From: CBDCXE01 sp965223725 [NCBI: Nitrospinota bacterium]
GTDB lineage: Bacteria > Nitrospinota_A > UBA7883
NCBI GenBank assembly: GCA_965223725.1
Contig: CBDCXE010000005.1
Span: 186,001 to 250,000 of the forward strand
DNA: 64,000 bases
Direction of reading: 5' to 3'
Part shown: in pieces, positions 49,426 to 57,928 of the stretch
Layout of the letters: each line of letters opens with the position of its first letter
Position numbering within the stretch: position 1 is the first letter of the stretch
Program-made: the position numbers and the translations under genes
Notes under the pieces: generated by a model
What the model saw: only the letters and a program-made list of their open reading frames with translations
Told to the model about the DNA's origin: nothing
The model's database searches: none

Positions 49426-50595
49426 TTATTGGAGTGATTTCAGATATTTCCCTAGTCGTGATAATCCAAGCTCTATATTATCCATGGAGTTAGCGTAACT
49501 AAAACGCAGATACCCTTCACCGCTTTTCCCGAAGTCAATTCCAGGCGTAACAGCGACCCTGGCGTTTTCCAGTATATCAATGGCCAGGTTATATGAGTTT
49601 TTTTCATAGTGTGAAGCATTGGTGAATACATAAAAAGCGCCTTGCGGTGGATGAGCTACTGGCAGACCGATATTTTTTAACCCTTCCACCATAAAGATCC
49701 GCCGCTCCTCCAGCGCTTTTCTCATTTTAATTACATACGGTTTGCCTTTACGCAGGGCGGCAATGCCGGCCCATTGGACGAAAGGGTTGGCGGATATGTT
49801 GAAATTCTGCTGCATCTTTTGCATCGGACGAAGATAAACCAAGGGCGCCACCGCATACCCAAGCCGCCAGCCGGTCATGGCGTTCCTTTTAGAAAAGCCG
49901 TCTATCACAAACGCATGATCGGTAAACTCCAGAATAGAATGGGCAGCGCCTTCGTAGACAAGCCCATGGTAGATTTCGTCGGAAATAACCAATGGGCCAA
50001 GGTTTGCGATCGACTCCATTACATCACGGTCCAGTATCATCCCGGTCGGGTTGGCGGGGGAGTTTATCAGGATCGCCCTGGTTCGCTTCGTGATTTTTTT
50101 TGCGATCCGTTCCGGATCGAGCTGAAACCGATCTTTTTCCCGAACTTTTATCAGCACCGGCTTGCCGCCCAGAAACCGGACGAAATTTGGATAGCACGCA
50201 TAGCATGGATCGGCCATTATTATCTCGTCCCCTTTGTCCAGTATAGCGGCCAGGATTAGAAACAGCGCATTGGAAGAGCCAGAAGCCACCAGCGCCTGCT
50301 CCGGGTCGACCCGCGCGCCATACTCTTCGGCGATATGATCTGCAATGGCGCTGCGAAGCTCGATAAGCCCCAGGCTGTGGGTGTATTTGGTTTTGCCTTT
50401 TGCGATAGCCTCGATACCAGCTTTCTTGATCGGCTCCGGTGTGTCGAAGTCTGGCTCGCCGATCTCCATATGAATTATCTTTTTGCCAACGGCTTCCAGC
50501 GCCTTGGCCCGCTCCAGGATATCCATCACAATAAACGGAGGGATATCCTGCGATTTACGCGATATATGATCGGTCGGCAAACTACGTTTTTTCAT
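49426..50595 (-). CDS. Pyridoxal-phosphate aminotransferase, class I/II
   Basis: 389 residues. The PLP-binding Lys is in DGFSKRNAMTGWRLGY; other fold-type I features are EIGEPDFDTP, NSPANPTGM and the Asp-Tyr region VISDEIYHGL. It resembles aspartate aminotransferases of the Ib group; the exact substrate is uncertain. No operon partner. Confidence 0.88.
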   Translation of the reverse strand: MKKRSLPTDHISRKSQDIPPFIVMDILERAKALEAVGKKIIHMEIGEPDFDTPEPIKKAGIEAIAKGKTKYTHSLGLIELRSAIADHIAEEYGARVDPEQALVASGSSNALFLILAAILDKGDEIIMADPCYACYPNFVRFLGGKPVLIKVREKDRFQLDPERIAKKITKRTRAILINSPANPTGMILDRDVMESIANLGPLVISDEIYHGLVYEGAAHSILEFTDHAFVIDGFSKRNAMTGWRLGYAVAPLVYLRPMQKMQQNFNISANPFVQWAGIAALRKGKPYVIKMRKALEERRIFMVEGLKNIGLPVAHPPQGAFYVFTNASHYEKNSYNLAIDILENARVAVTPGIDFGKSGEGYLRFSYANSMDNIELGLSRLGKYLKSLQ

Positions 50596-50670
50596 GGGAC
50601 GGTATTCTACTCGATTTAATTGGTCGTGGGTAGGGTGGCTTTTGATCAGATTCGTCGTCGGGCTTTGCGT

Positions 50671-50712
50671 TTAAAATAATAAGCAGGCTGACCAATGGGT
50701 CGGCCAGCCTGC
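50671..50712 (-). terminator. Rho-independent terminator for the cupin locus
   Basis: On the minus strand a long GC-rich hairpin (arms GCAGGCTG / CAGCCTGC extended by GACC/GGTC) at 50683-50712 is followed by TTATTATTTT. It ends transcription of the disrupted gene at 50747-52077. Confidence 0.75.
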
Positions 50713-50746
50713 GATTTACCCTGTCTTAGCAGTCTGTGCTCACTCC

Positions 50747-52077
50747 CTAGGAAGGAAAGTCCGTGCATGTGAAACCAGGAGCGGGGAAACCATCAAACGG
50801 GAAGAAAGTGCCCTCCTCCGGCAAAGTGGTGCGTGACCAGGTGGAGAGCTGAAACCTCAGCCCCGGATGCATAGAGTGATGCACCGCACTGGCCCATTTG
50901 ATCACATCGCCATTGACCACAAGCTGGTATGTGGTTGGCATTATAATTGCCGCCTGTTCCTGCATAATCTGGAAGTTGCCAAAGGATGGTAAAAGTCCAG
51001 ATGCATTGGGCTTTCCAGCCATAAGGTATCAGTGCTGTAGGTATAGCCTGGCTGTCCCTGCAGAATGGTTGACCCTATCTTCTTGGTTAACGACATTGCA
51101 TCCAACGGAACATACAGCTCTTCTCCTTTATGGCAGTGGGTGCCATAGGTTGGGCCCGGAACCCTTTGCCCGCCTGGTTGATCAGCGGTCTGCCCTTGCA
51201 TGGTCAGGCCGATGCTGATTTGCGGCGGCACTTCCGGATAGCCAGCTGGCTTCGGCAATGACTGGAGCCATGTGTAAGTATTGGGCAATTTCGCCGCGGT
51301 TATGACGTCATAATAGTAAAGCTGACCCGTATCCGGGTTCGTTTGGAACAAACCATTGGTGTCATAGAGTCCACCACCGAGGCAGGCTATACATGTCCAG
51401 GAGTAATAGTGTGTAAACGTGGTTGGAAAATTTGCCGAAACGTACGCCTGGCTCAAATAGGAAAACCCCCAATCCAGACTCGCCAGAAAGGTCCCTGGCG
51501 GTATGTGCCCAGGCTGTGTAGCGCCCACGGCAATGTCTTGCATCAGCTTGAAAGTCACCTCATCATAAACATCACCGCCACTGGGAACTATTTGACTTGG
51601 ATCAAGCTCCCTCGCAGTTTGCCGGAGCTGGCCCAAGGCCGAGTCCATTTGAGCGCCGTAATTATCCGGGATCTTGAACTGGCCGCCAGGTACGCCAGGA
51701 TTTGGCACAGTGGCGCCGTCTATAACCTGCTGCGTGGTTCCATACGCATAAGTGCTGTATCTTGCGCCGGGATACCTCCAGCAACACGCGTCCAGATCAC
51801 CATTGGCGATCAGTTCGCCCATTTCATAAAGATGCAGTATTGAAAGGTTATTTTCAATGTCACTGTGCACGCCAATTTTTAACCTGGTCCCTGCCCCGAA
51901 GTTGTAAAGATTTTGCGCAAATGCTCCATAATCTTTCAAATACGACTTTGTCGCTTCTTTAACATTTTCCTCCTGGCCCGGAACAATCTTCCTGGGCGGC
52001 TTTTTGCCATAAACAACCTGCGTCGAAAAGATGCCGACGCAAAACGCACATAATAGAATTAATGATTTTTTAAACAT
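50747..52077 (-). pseudogene. Secreted cupin-domain protein, split by a frameshift
   Basis: Frame 1 (52077 to 50941) encodes a signal peptide (MFKKSLILLCAFCVGIFSTQ), a body of about 300 residues, and cupin motif 1, YGTHCHKGEELYVPL. Frame 2 (open to the stop at 50747) encodes cupin motif 2, NGDVIKWASAVHHSMHPG. The two halves of one cupin domain are in different frames, related by -1; the switch must lie roughly at 50950-51025. Causes could be a one-base deletion, a sequencing or assembly error, or programmed frameshifting. The motifs recall metal-binding cupins of the DMSP-lyase type, but the family is not established. A terminator follows frame 2, supporting a single original gene. Confidence 0.65.
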
Positions 52078-52681
52078 GATTTCTCCTTTACCTCCCTTAG
52101 ATTAAAAAGGAATATGCGCCCGGTAATGGATCTGCAAAAGCTATTGCTTGAAAAAAATGATTTGGCGCCGTTTACTCCACGGACCAAACCATGGCCTCTC
52201 ATGTCATAGGTGGGCTTGGGAATATTCGGCGAGGCGGTCCGGGCGCCCAGCGATACAGAACGGAATAGCCCTGTGCTTGCTAAACCAGGGTATGATTTGG
52301 GAAAAACCGGAAAGCCGGAGTGTGGACTGAACAAACTGTATCGCATACTGACCTCGTCAGAAAAATTTCCTTGCCACCAGGCATATTAAATATACCGACT
52401 GTAATAAAATATCAGATGTGAAGGCATTTGGCAAGAAAATAATTAAAAGTATCAATAAATATATTATTAACCTTTAAATAACATGCGCTTGCACAGCAAA
52501 AAATATTTGCTGCGTCTGTTGTGCGGCGATATTTTGTTCCGTCGATTTGCCGGAAAGCTGTGGACGCCGGTTCCGGGGGCCGGCGCTGATGGGACGCCGG
52601 CGGCCGGCGGTATCAGCAAGGACCATGCGACGGCGGATGAAAGAAACCGCCCAAACGCCATCGCAAGGTCCTGTATAAATG
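52078..52681. other. 604-bp intergenic region, no convincing gene
   Basis: Between the cupin gene and the P460 gene. A 95-codon minus-strand frame (52059-52346) has unlikely composition and runs into the cupin gene start. An imperfect hairpin (CAGCAAA-AAATA-TTTGCTG) lies at 52495-52513 and could end P460 transcription. The GC-rich stretch near 52560-52610 is probably the remains of a longer 3' region. Confidence 0.4.
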
Positions 52682-53164
52682 TCAGTCGCGCGGTTTGGTG
52701 AACACATAGGAGCTAGCTTCCACGTCGGTATGGCACTGATAGCACGAGTCGCCCCCGTCATCGGTGAGCCGTTCCGTCTTGCCGCTGCCGGCGAACCCTT
52801 CGAAGCCCCATCCGCCGGTTTTGGCGAAGGCCTTGGCGTTGCGCTCCATAACCCCCACCAGTTTCCGATCGCCTTCCTGCATGGTGTCATCCGCTTGCTC
52901 GTACTGCAGCAGATCGAACACAAACACTGCGCCATCCGGATAGGCGCCGCTGGCCAACCCCTCCACCGCCTTTTCGTTGGCGTATATATGATGGAGCCCG
53001 CCAAACGGATCCTCCAGGGGATGGCCCGGCAGGATCAGCATCGACTTGACATGGCGCCAGTCGCGATAGCCGTCCGGGTAGGAGACAGCAGCCCCGCCGC
53101 TGTATGACCTGGCCGCGAACAGAAGCACCAGCATGAGAGCCAAAAGTGAAATTACAGGTTTCAT
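52682..53164 (-). CDS. Cytochrome P460-family protein
   Basis: 160 residues from the ATG at 53164 (MKPVISLL), with GGAGG 8 nt upstream; a start five codons earlier lacks spacing. Signal peptide, then P460-fold sequences YPDGYRDWRHVKSMLI, GGLHHIYANEKAVEG, YPDGAVFVFDLL, RKLVGVMERN, and a C-terminal haem c site CYQCHTDVE followed by SSYVFTKPRD. Known relatives oxidise hydroxylamine or NO, or are uncharacterised. Periplasmic. Divergent from a MarR gene whose likely operators overlap its promoter. Confidence 0.88.
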   Translation of the reverse strand: MKPVISLLALMLVLLFAARSYSGGAAVSYPDGYRDWRHVKSMLILPGHPLEDPFGGLHHIYANEKAVEGLASGAYPDGAVFVFDLLQYEQADDTMQEGDRKLVGVMERNAKAFAKTGGWGFEGFAGSGKTERLTDDGGDSCYQCHTDVEASSYVFTKPRD

Positions 53165-53186
53165 AATACGATCCTCCATAGGTTAA

Positions 53187-53257
53187 ATAGTTTAGACTCG
53201 ATACTATATATGCCATAACGGCCGGGGCTTGTCAAGATAGTTTAGAGGCGATACAAT
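53187..53257. promoter_or_regulatory. Divergent promoters and paired operators between P460 and marR
   Basis: A 21-bp near-palindrome (ATAGTTTAGACTCGATACTAT, 53187-53207) lies over the P460 promoter. A similar copy at 53237-53257, exactly 50 bp away, overlaps the marR promoter TTGTCA (53229-53234), 17-bp spacer, TACAAT (53252-53257). The palindrome CTTGTCAAG supplies -35 boxes on both strands (TTGACA for P460). MarR autoregulation of both genes is the likely reading. Confidence 0.65.
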
Positions 53258-53263
53258 AGATCC

Positions 53264-53839
53264 ATGGAAGATAGCAGATTTTTCGATCTGGCCGAGCGGC
53301 TCTGCGCGCTGATGCGGTCGGAATGGCGGCGGGTGGACACGGGTGGGCTCTTGCCTGCTCATGCGGAGGCGTTGCGCTATCTGGCCCACTGCAACCGGTT
53401 CAGCAACACCCCATCGGCGCTGGCAAAATATTTCCAGACCACCAAAGGCACGGTATCCCAAACGGTGAACGCGCTGGAGAAGAACGGCTATCTGACGCGC
53501 AGCGCGGACCCGGATGATGGCCGGGTGACCCGACTGAAGCTGACCGGCGCGGGGAAGGCCCTGGCGCGCCGGTTGTCGAAACTGCCGTCATGGAAGGAAG
53601 CGCTGGACGATGTGGATAAGGATGACCTGGCAATCACCCAGAGGGTTATGGCGCAGGTATTGAGGGGTTTGCAAAAATCCCACGGATATACGCCGTTTGG
53701 ATTATGCCTCGATTGCCGCCACCTGTTGAAAGAGAAGGGCGGCGCGTATCGCTGTCAACTGACGAACGAGCGGCTGGCCAAGCATGAAACCGGCCAGATA
53801 TGCCACGAACAGGGGCGGAAATCGGGTGTGGGCGGGTAG
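53264..53839 (+). CDS. MarR-family regulator with four-cysteine C-terminal tail
   Basis: 191 residues. Winged-helix MarR domain (residues about 30-135; STPSALAKYFQTTKGTVSQ is modelled on the recognition helix, wing at DPDDGRVTRLKL). The extra C-terminal part has C148-x2-C151-x12-C164-x15-C180, which could hold a metal or Fe-S cluster and sense redox or NO. The ATG is 6 nt after the -10 box, so the mRNA is probably leaderless. Divergent from the P460 gene it probably controls. Confidence 0.85.
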   Translation: MEDSRFFDLAERLCALMRSEWRRVDTGGLLPAHAEALRYLAHCNRFSNTPSALAKYFQTTKGTVSQTVNALEKNGYLTRSADPDDGRVTRLKLTGAGKALARRLSKLPSWKEALDDVDKDDLAITQRVMAQVLRGLQKSHGYTPFGLCLDCRHLLKEKGGAYRCQLTNERLAKHETGQICHEQGRKSGVGG

Positions 53840-53848
53840 CCAACAATA

Positions 53849-54316
53849 TTACTCTTCAGGAGGCAGAAAGCATTTCGGGCCGATGTCTTCTTCCTGGTGC
53901 AGGGCCATATCCTTGTTTTTTTCGTAGGTCAGGTATATCGGGCATCCTTCGCAGGTTCTCAGCTTCGACTCACCCTGCTCCCTTATCGCCTCCCAGCACT
54001 TGATGCCGGTTTTGCCATAGGCGACGCACTCTGTTTGGCCGCACTGTTTGATGACCCAGCAGGGCGCCATCATGTATAGCAGCTTCAGGCCGGTGGTGCT
54101 GACCCCGACCTTGTCCAGATAGAACCGGACATTCTTGATGAACTGGATATCGTTTCTGGAATACCGTCGGTGGGAGTTGACCCGCTTCGGTTTGATAAAC
54201 CCGGCGTTTTCATATTCACGCAACATCCTCTGCGTGACGCCAGACAGCTCTTCCGCCACGGCGATGGAGTATACGGGTCGGGCGTTTTCCAGCTCCTGTT
54301 CAAGTTTTGACGGCAT
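53849..54316 (-). CDS. MerR-family regulator with two-CW cysteine domain
   Basis: 155 residues. N-terminal MerR winged helix (YSIAVAEELSGVTQRMLREYENAGFIKP, then RRYSRNDI). C-terminal domain: CWVIKQCGQTECVAYG, then KCWEAIREQ and CEGCPIYLTYE, the spacing of a two-CW domain. Seven or more cysteines could bind metal. AAGGAA precedes the ATG. It faces the ccoN operon across 333 bp and is a good candidate regulator of cbb3 oxidase; 9 bp separate it from the convergent marR. Confidence 0.82.
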   Translation of the reverse strand: MPSKLEQELENARPVYSIAVAEELSGVTQRMLREYENAGFIKPKRVNSHRRYSRNDIQFIKNVRFYLDKVGVSTTGLKLLYMMAPCWVIKQCGQTECVAYGKTGIKCWEAIREQGESKLRTCEGCPIYLTYEKNKDMALHQEEDIGPKCFLPPEE

Positions 54317-54649
54317 TTACTATTCCTTTATTCAAGTGGAAGCTATTATGACATAAAAATGTCAAATATTCTAGATATCAGACAAAAATACCCAAAAATA
54401 ATCCTAATACCATGCCTTAAAATTTGGAAAAACTGATAAATATTATTAGCATAAATCATATAATTACAATATGCTAATAACCTGACACGAAAACTTATAA
54501 ATAATTAACAAAAAAATGTTAGATTATCTAATAGTATTGTGATATGATCGTATCAATTTCAACGAAGCCATCGCATGATTTAAGCTTCTTTTTACATATA
54601 AACTGATTGGCTTTTGTTTTATTAGGATCACCATTGAGGGGAGCGCGCT
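54317..54649. promoter_or_regulatory. AT-rich control region between merR-type gene and ccoN
   Basis: 333 bp, far richer in A and T than its surroundings. It holds a perfect 11-bp inverted repeat (TTATTAGCATA / TATGCTAATAA, 54443-54453 and 54470-54480), a palindrome TTAGAT-T-ATCTAA (54519-54531) and a partial dyad ATTG...CAAT (54536-54557). No exact FNR/ANR box (TTGAT-N4-ATCAA) was found. GAGGGGA precedes the ccoN GTG. Confidence 0.5.
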
Positions 54650-56080
54650 GTGAATAGTAGCAATACAGAGCAATACAATTTTGAAGTAGTAAAGTGGTTT
54701 AGCATACTTTCGGTTGTGTATGTCGCTGTCGGATCCTTAATCGGGGTATGGTTAGCGGCGGAGCTGGCATGGCCCTGGTTAAACTTCGATATACCATACC
54801 TGTCGTTCGGGCGCCTGAGGCCACTGCATACCAACGCTGTAATTTTCGCATTCGGGGGCAGCGTGCTTTTCGCCGCCTCATACTACATCGTCCAGAGGAC
54901 AAACCATGTGCGGCTGTGGAGCGACAAGCTGGCATGGTTCACACTGATCGGCTGGAACCTTATAATTGTCCTGGCGATCATCACCCTGCCGCTGGGTATC
55001 ACCTCCGGTAAAGAATACGCAGAGCTGGAATGGCCCATCGATATATTGATCGCGGTGGTCTGGCTGGCCTATCTGTTCAATTTCACAATGACGGTGGTCA
55101 CGCGGAAGACGAGCCATATATATGTGGCCAACTGGTTTTTCTTCTCGATGCTGATCACCATCACCCTGCTCCACGTGGGCAACAGCATGGCCCTGCCGGT
55201 CTCACTGTTCAAATCCTACTCCATCTATCCTGGCGTGCAGGACGCCATGATCCAGTGGTGGTATGGCCATAACGCCGTCGGCTTCTTCCTGACCACCGGG
55301 TTCCTCGGTATCATGTACTACTTCGTGCCGAAACAGGCCCAGCGCCCGATCTACTCGTACAAGCTGTCGGTGTTACACTTCTGGACATTGATATTCGGCT
55401 ATGTATGGATCGGCGGGCACCATCTGCAATACACAGCATTACCCGACTGGACCCAGAGCCTGGGCGCGGCCATCTCTGTGGCGATGATTATCCCGTCATG
55501 GGGCGGCGCAGTGAACGGTATGCTGACTCTCTCGGGCGCCTGGTACAAACTCCGGACCGATTACGTATTACGGTTTTTAATCATATCGCTGGCCTTCTAT
55601 GCCATGTCCACGTTTGAGGGCCCGATGATGTCGCTCAAAACCGTCAACGCGCTTTCGCATTACACCGACTGGACCATCGGGCATGTGCACTCCGGCGCCC
55701 TGGGCTGGGTGGCGATGGTCTCCTTCGGCGCGCTGTACCACCTGATACCGCGCCTTTGGAACACCACGATATATTCCGACCGGCTGGTCAACTACCACTT
55801 CTGGCTGACCACGGTTGGGATCGCGTTCTACATCACCGCCATGTGGGTCTCCGGCATCATGCAGGGGATGATGTGGCGCGCATATGACGATTACGGCTCG
55901 CTCACCTATACCTTCGCCGAGTCGGTGGCCGCGATGCATCCATATTATGTATTGCGTCTGGTTGGCGGACTGCTGTTTTTGCTGGGTACCGTGGTGATGT
56001 TGTACAACGTGTTAATGACAATCAGGCAAGATAGCGAGGACAAGGTCCCAGCTGCGAAGCCAGCCATGGAGGGAGTGTAA
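54650..56080 (+). CDS. ccoN: cbb3-type cytochrome c oxidase subunit I
   Basis: 476 residues from a GTG with GAGGGGA upstream. Twelve membrane helices; haem/CuB ligands in [43 protein letters not shown] and [16 protein letters not shown]. Known role: high-affinity oxygen reduction under microaerobic conditions. First gene of ccoNOQP plus assembly genes; ccoO starts 1 bp after its stop. Confidence 0.97.
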   Translation: MNSSNTEQYNFEVVKWFSILSVVYVAVGSLIGVWLAAELAWPWLNFDIPYLSFGRLRPLHTNAVIFAFGGSVLFAASYYIVQRTNHVRLWSDKLAWFTLIGWNLIIVLAIITLPLGITSGKEYAELEWPIDILIAVVWLAYLFNFTMTVVTRKTSHIYVANWFFFSMLITITLLHVGNSMALPVSLFKSYSIYPGVQDAMIQWWYGHNAVGFFLTTGFLGIMYYFVPKQAQRPIYSYKLSVLHFWTLIFGYVWIGGHHLQYTALPDWTQSLGAAISVAMIIPSWGGAVNGMLTLSGAWYKLRTDYVLRFLIISLAFYAMSTFEGPMMSLKTVNALSHYTDWTIGHVHSGALGWVAMVSFGALYHLIPRLWNTTIYSDRLVNYHFWLTTVGIAFYITAMWVSGIMQGMMWRAYDDYGSLTYTFAESVAAMHPYYVLRLVGGLLFLLGTVVMLYNVLMTIRQDSEDKVPAAKPAMEGV

Positions 56081-56081
56081 G

Positions 56082-56744
56082 ATGCGTACCAAAGGAGATA
56101 TAATCCACGACTGGATAGAGAGAAACACCGTCGCCATGCTGGTTTTAATCGTAATGGCTGTTTCTGTGGGCAGTATCATCACCACCGTCCCGCTGTTCTA
56201 TCTGAACAACACCTGGGAAGATAGCGAGAAGTTCCCGGAGTTGGCCGGCGTACGGCCATACACTCCGCTGGAGTTTGCCGGGCGCGATGTCTATATCCGC
56301 GAGGGGTGTTACACATGCCACAGCCAGATGGTCCGCCCGTTCCGGGATGAGCTGATGCGCTATGGCCACTATTCGCTGGCGGTGGAGAGCAAATATGACC
56401 ATCCCTTCCAATGGGGCTCCAAGCGGACCGGCCCCGATCTGGCGCGGGTCGGCGGCAAATATTCCGATGAATGGCACGTGGCCCATCTTATACGGCCCCA
56501 GGACCTGGTGCCGGAGTCTGTCATGCCTGGCTATCCATGGCTGATGGAGGCGCAGGTGGACGCCGACTCTATACCGACCAAACTAGCCGCCATGAAGATG
56601 ATGGGTGTCCCCTACAGCCAGGAAGATATAGACACATCCGCCGACGCCGTCCGCGGCAAGACCGAGATGGAGGCGCTGGTGGCCTATATGCAAATGCTCG
56701 GGACCATGATCGAGTTCAAAGAGGGGAGGGCGTATCGTGACTAG
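56082..56744 (+). CDS. ccoO: cbb3 oxidase subunit II (monohaem cytochrome c)
   Basis: 220 residues: one N-terminal anchor helix, haem c site REGCYTCHSQMVRPF, and distal Met in the family region SVMPGYPWL. Known role: takes electrons from CcoP to CcoN. Overlaps ccoQ by 8 nt. Confidence 0.97.
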   Translation: MRTKGDIIHDWIERNTVAMLVLIVMAVSVGSIITTVPLFYLNNTWEDSEKFPELAGVRPYTPLEFAGRDVYIREGCYTCHSQMVRPFRDELMRYGHYSLAVESKYDHPFQWGSKRTGPDLARVGGKYSDEWHVAHLIRPQDLVPESVMPGYPWLMEAQVDADSIPTKLAAMKMMGVPYSQEDIDTSADAVRGKTEMEALVAYMQMLGTMIEFKEGRAYRD

Positions 56745-56940
56745 TTTCCTGAATACAGACTGGGCCGCCATGACGGCGACCGACTGGCTCGGCCTTGTAA
56801 TGACCGTTGTGATCTTTATCTTGATGGGGGTCGTTTACTGGAAAGTTTTTGGTCCATCGGGCAAGTCGATGGAAGAAGCGAAATATCTGGCGCTCGATGA
56901 TGAACAAGTGAGAGGAGGTAGAGCTGATCATGGAAAATAA
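56737..56940 (+). CDS. ccoQ: cbb3 oxidase small subunit
   Basis: 67 residues from a GTG inside the end of ccoO. One membrane helix (LGLVMTVVIFILMGVVYWKVF) and a charged tail (KSMEEAKYLALDDEQ). Typical for CcoQ, a complex-stabilising subunit. Overlaps ccoP by 11 nt. Confidence 0.88.
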   Translation: MTSFLNTDWAAMTATDWLGLVMTVVIFILMGVVYWKVFGPSGKSMEEAKYLALDDEQVRGGRADHGK

Positions 56941-57802
56941 AAAAGATAAAGAAATTGGAACAGGTCATGAGTGGGATGGTATCCGTGAGCTGAAAAACAA
57001 CCCGCCACGCTGGTGGATGATTGGATATGCGCTATCTCCGGTTTTTTTATTGATCTACTTCCTGCTATATCCAGCCATCCCTTTGGCCAACAGTAATACC
57101 AAAGGGCTGTTGGGGTGGACACAGGTAGAGGAGTATAAAGCCGGACTGAAAGAAGTGAAGGAGGCAAGGGCGCCATATGAGAAGCGCCTGAACGGCCTGA
57201 CCGCCCAGGAGATACTGGACAATCCGGAACTGAGCGAATATGCGCAAGCTTCTACAAAAGTCGTGTTCGGCGACAATTGCGCAGCATGTCACGGCTCGGG
57301 CGGGCAAGGGGCTGGCGGTTTTCCGTCATTGGCGGATGATGACTGGCTGTTTGGCGGTGGTATAGAGGCCATTGTCGAGTCGATAACCGATGGCCGGGAA
57401 GGCGCGATGCCTTCATACAAGGATCAGCTCACCACGCAGGAGATCGATGATCTGGTGGCCTATGTCCGTGGTTTGCCCGATGGAACGATCCATGAAGCCG
57501 GCAGAAAAGTCTATGCCGGCGAAACCGAAAGCGAAGCCGATTGCGTCGGCTGTCACGGATATGACGCAAAGGGTATCGTGGATATGGGAGCGCCCGACCT
57601 GACCGACGCGATCTGGCGGTTCGACGGCGCCGAAGAGGAAGTGCGCCGCACCATAGAGCATGGCGTCAACTCCGGCGAGGAGAATGAACGGGTGGCCATC
57701 ATGCCGGCATGGAGCGGCCGGTTGACAGAGACCGAGATCAGAAAACTGGCGGTGAAAATCTGGTCGTTGGGCGGCGGTGAAAAAGAGGAGGATGCATTAT
57801 GA
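56930..57802 (+). CDS. ccoP: cbb3 oxidase subunit III (dihaem cytochrome c)
   Basis: 290 residues. N-terminal EWDGIRELKNNPPRWW and one anchor helix, then two cytochrome c domains with CAACHGSGGQGAGGFPSL and CVGCHGYDAKG. GGAGG lies about 11 nt before the ATG. Known role: electron entry subunit. ATGA overlap with the next small gene. Confidence 0.96.
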   Translation: MENKKDKEIGTGHEWDGIRELKNNPPRWWMIGYALSPVFLLIYFLLYPAIPLANSNTKGLLGWTQVEEYKAGLKEVKEARAPYEKRLNGLTAQEILDNPELSEYAQASTKVVFGDNCAACHGSGGQGAGGFPSLADDDWLFGGGIEAIVESITDGREGAMPSYKDQLTTQEIDDLVAYVRGLPDGTIHEAGRKVYAGETESEADCVGCHGYDAKGIVDMGAPDLTDAIWRFDGAEEEVRRTIEHGVNSGEENERVAIMPAWSGRLTETEIRKLAVKIWSLGGGEKEEDAL

Positions 57803-57921
57803 GTAACATCGATTTTGTTGTGTGGCTTTCTGCGGGAACCATACTGGTGTCGCTGGTCATCGTCGTTTATCTATCACTGAAGGTCAGGGAATTGATGAAC
57901 AGGAACGGCGAAGAGAAGTGA
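57799..57921 (+). CDS. Small one-helix membrane protein in the cco operon
   Basis: A 40-codon frame (MSNIDFVVWLSAGTILVSLV...) overlapping the ccoP stop (ATGA) and ending 7 bp before ccoG. One membrane helix and a basic/acidic tail (VRELMNRNGEEK). Coupling to ccoP argues that it is translated. It is not CcoS, which is at 62365. Possibly an extra oxidase subunit or assembly peptide. Confidence 0.6.
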   Translation: MSNIDFVVWLSAGTILVSLVIVVYLSLKVRELMNRNGEEK

Positions 57922-57928
57922 TCTTATC

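Noticed and set aside
52059-52346. 95-codon minus-strand frame upstream of the cupin gene
   Set aside because: It overlaps the cupin gene start, has no Shine-Dalgarno and no family resemblance.
54536-54557. FNR/ANR box upstream of ccoN
   Set aside because: The dyad ATTG...CAAT does not fit TTGAT-N4-ATCAA; kept only as an unspecified dyad.
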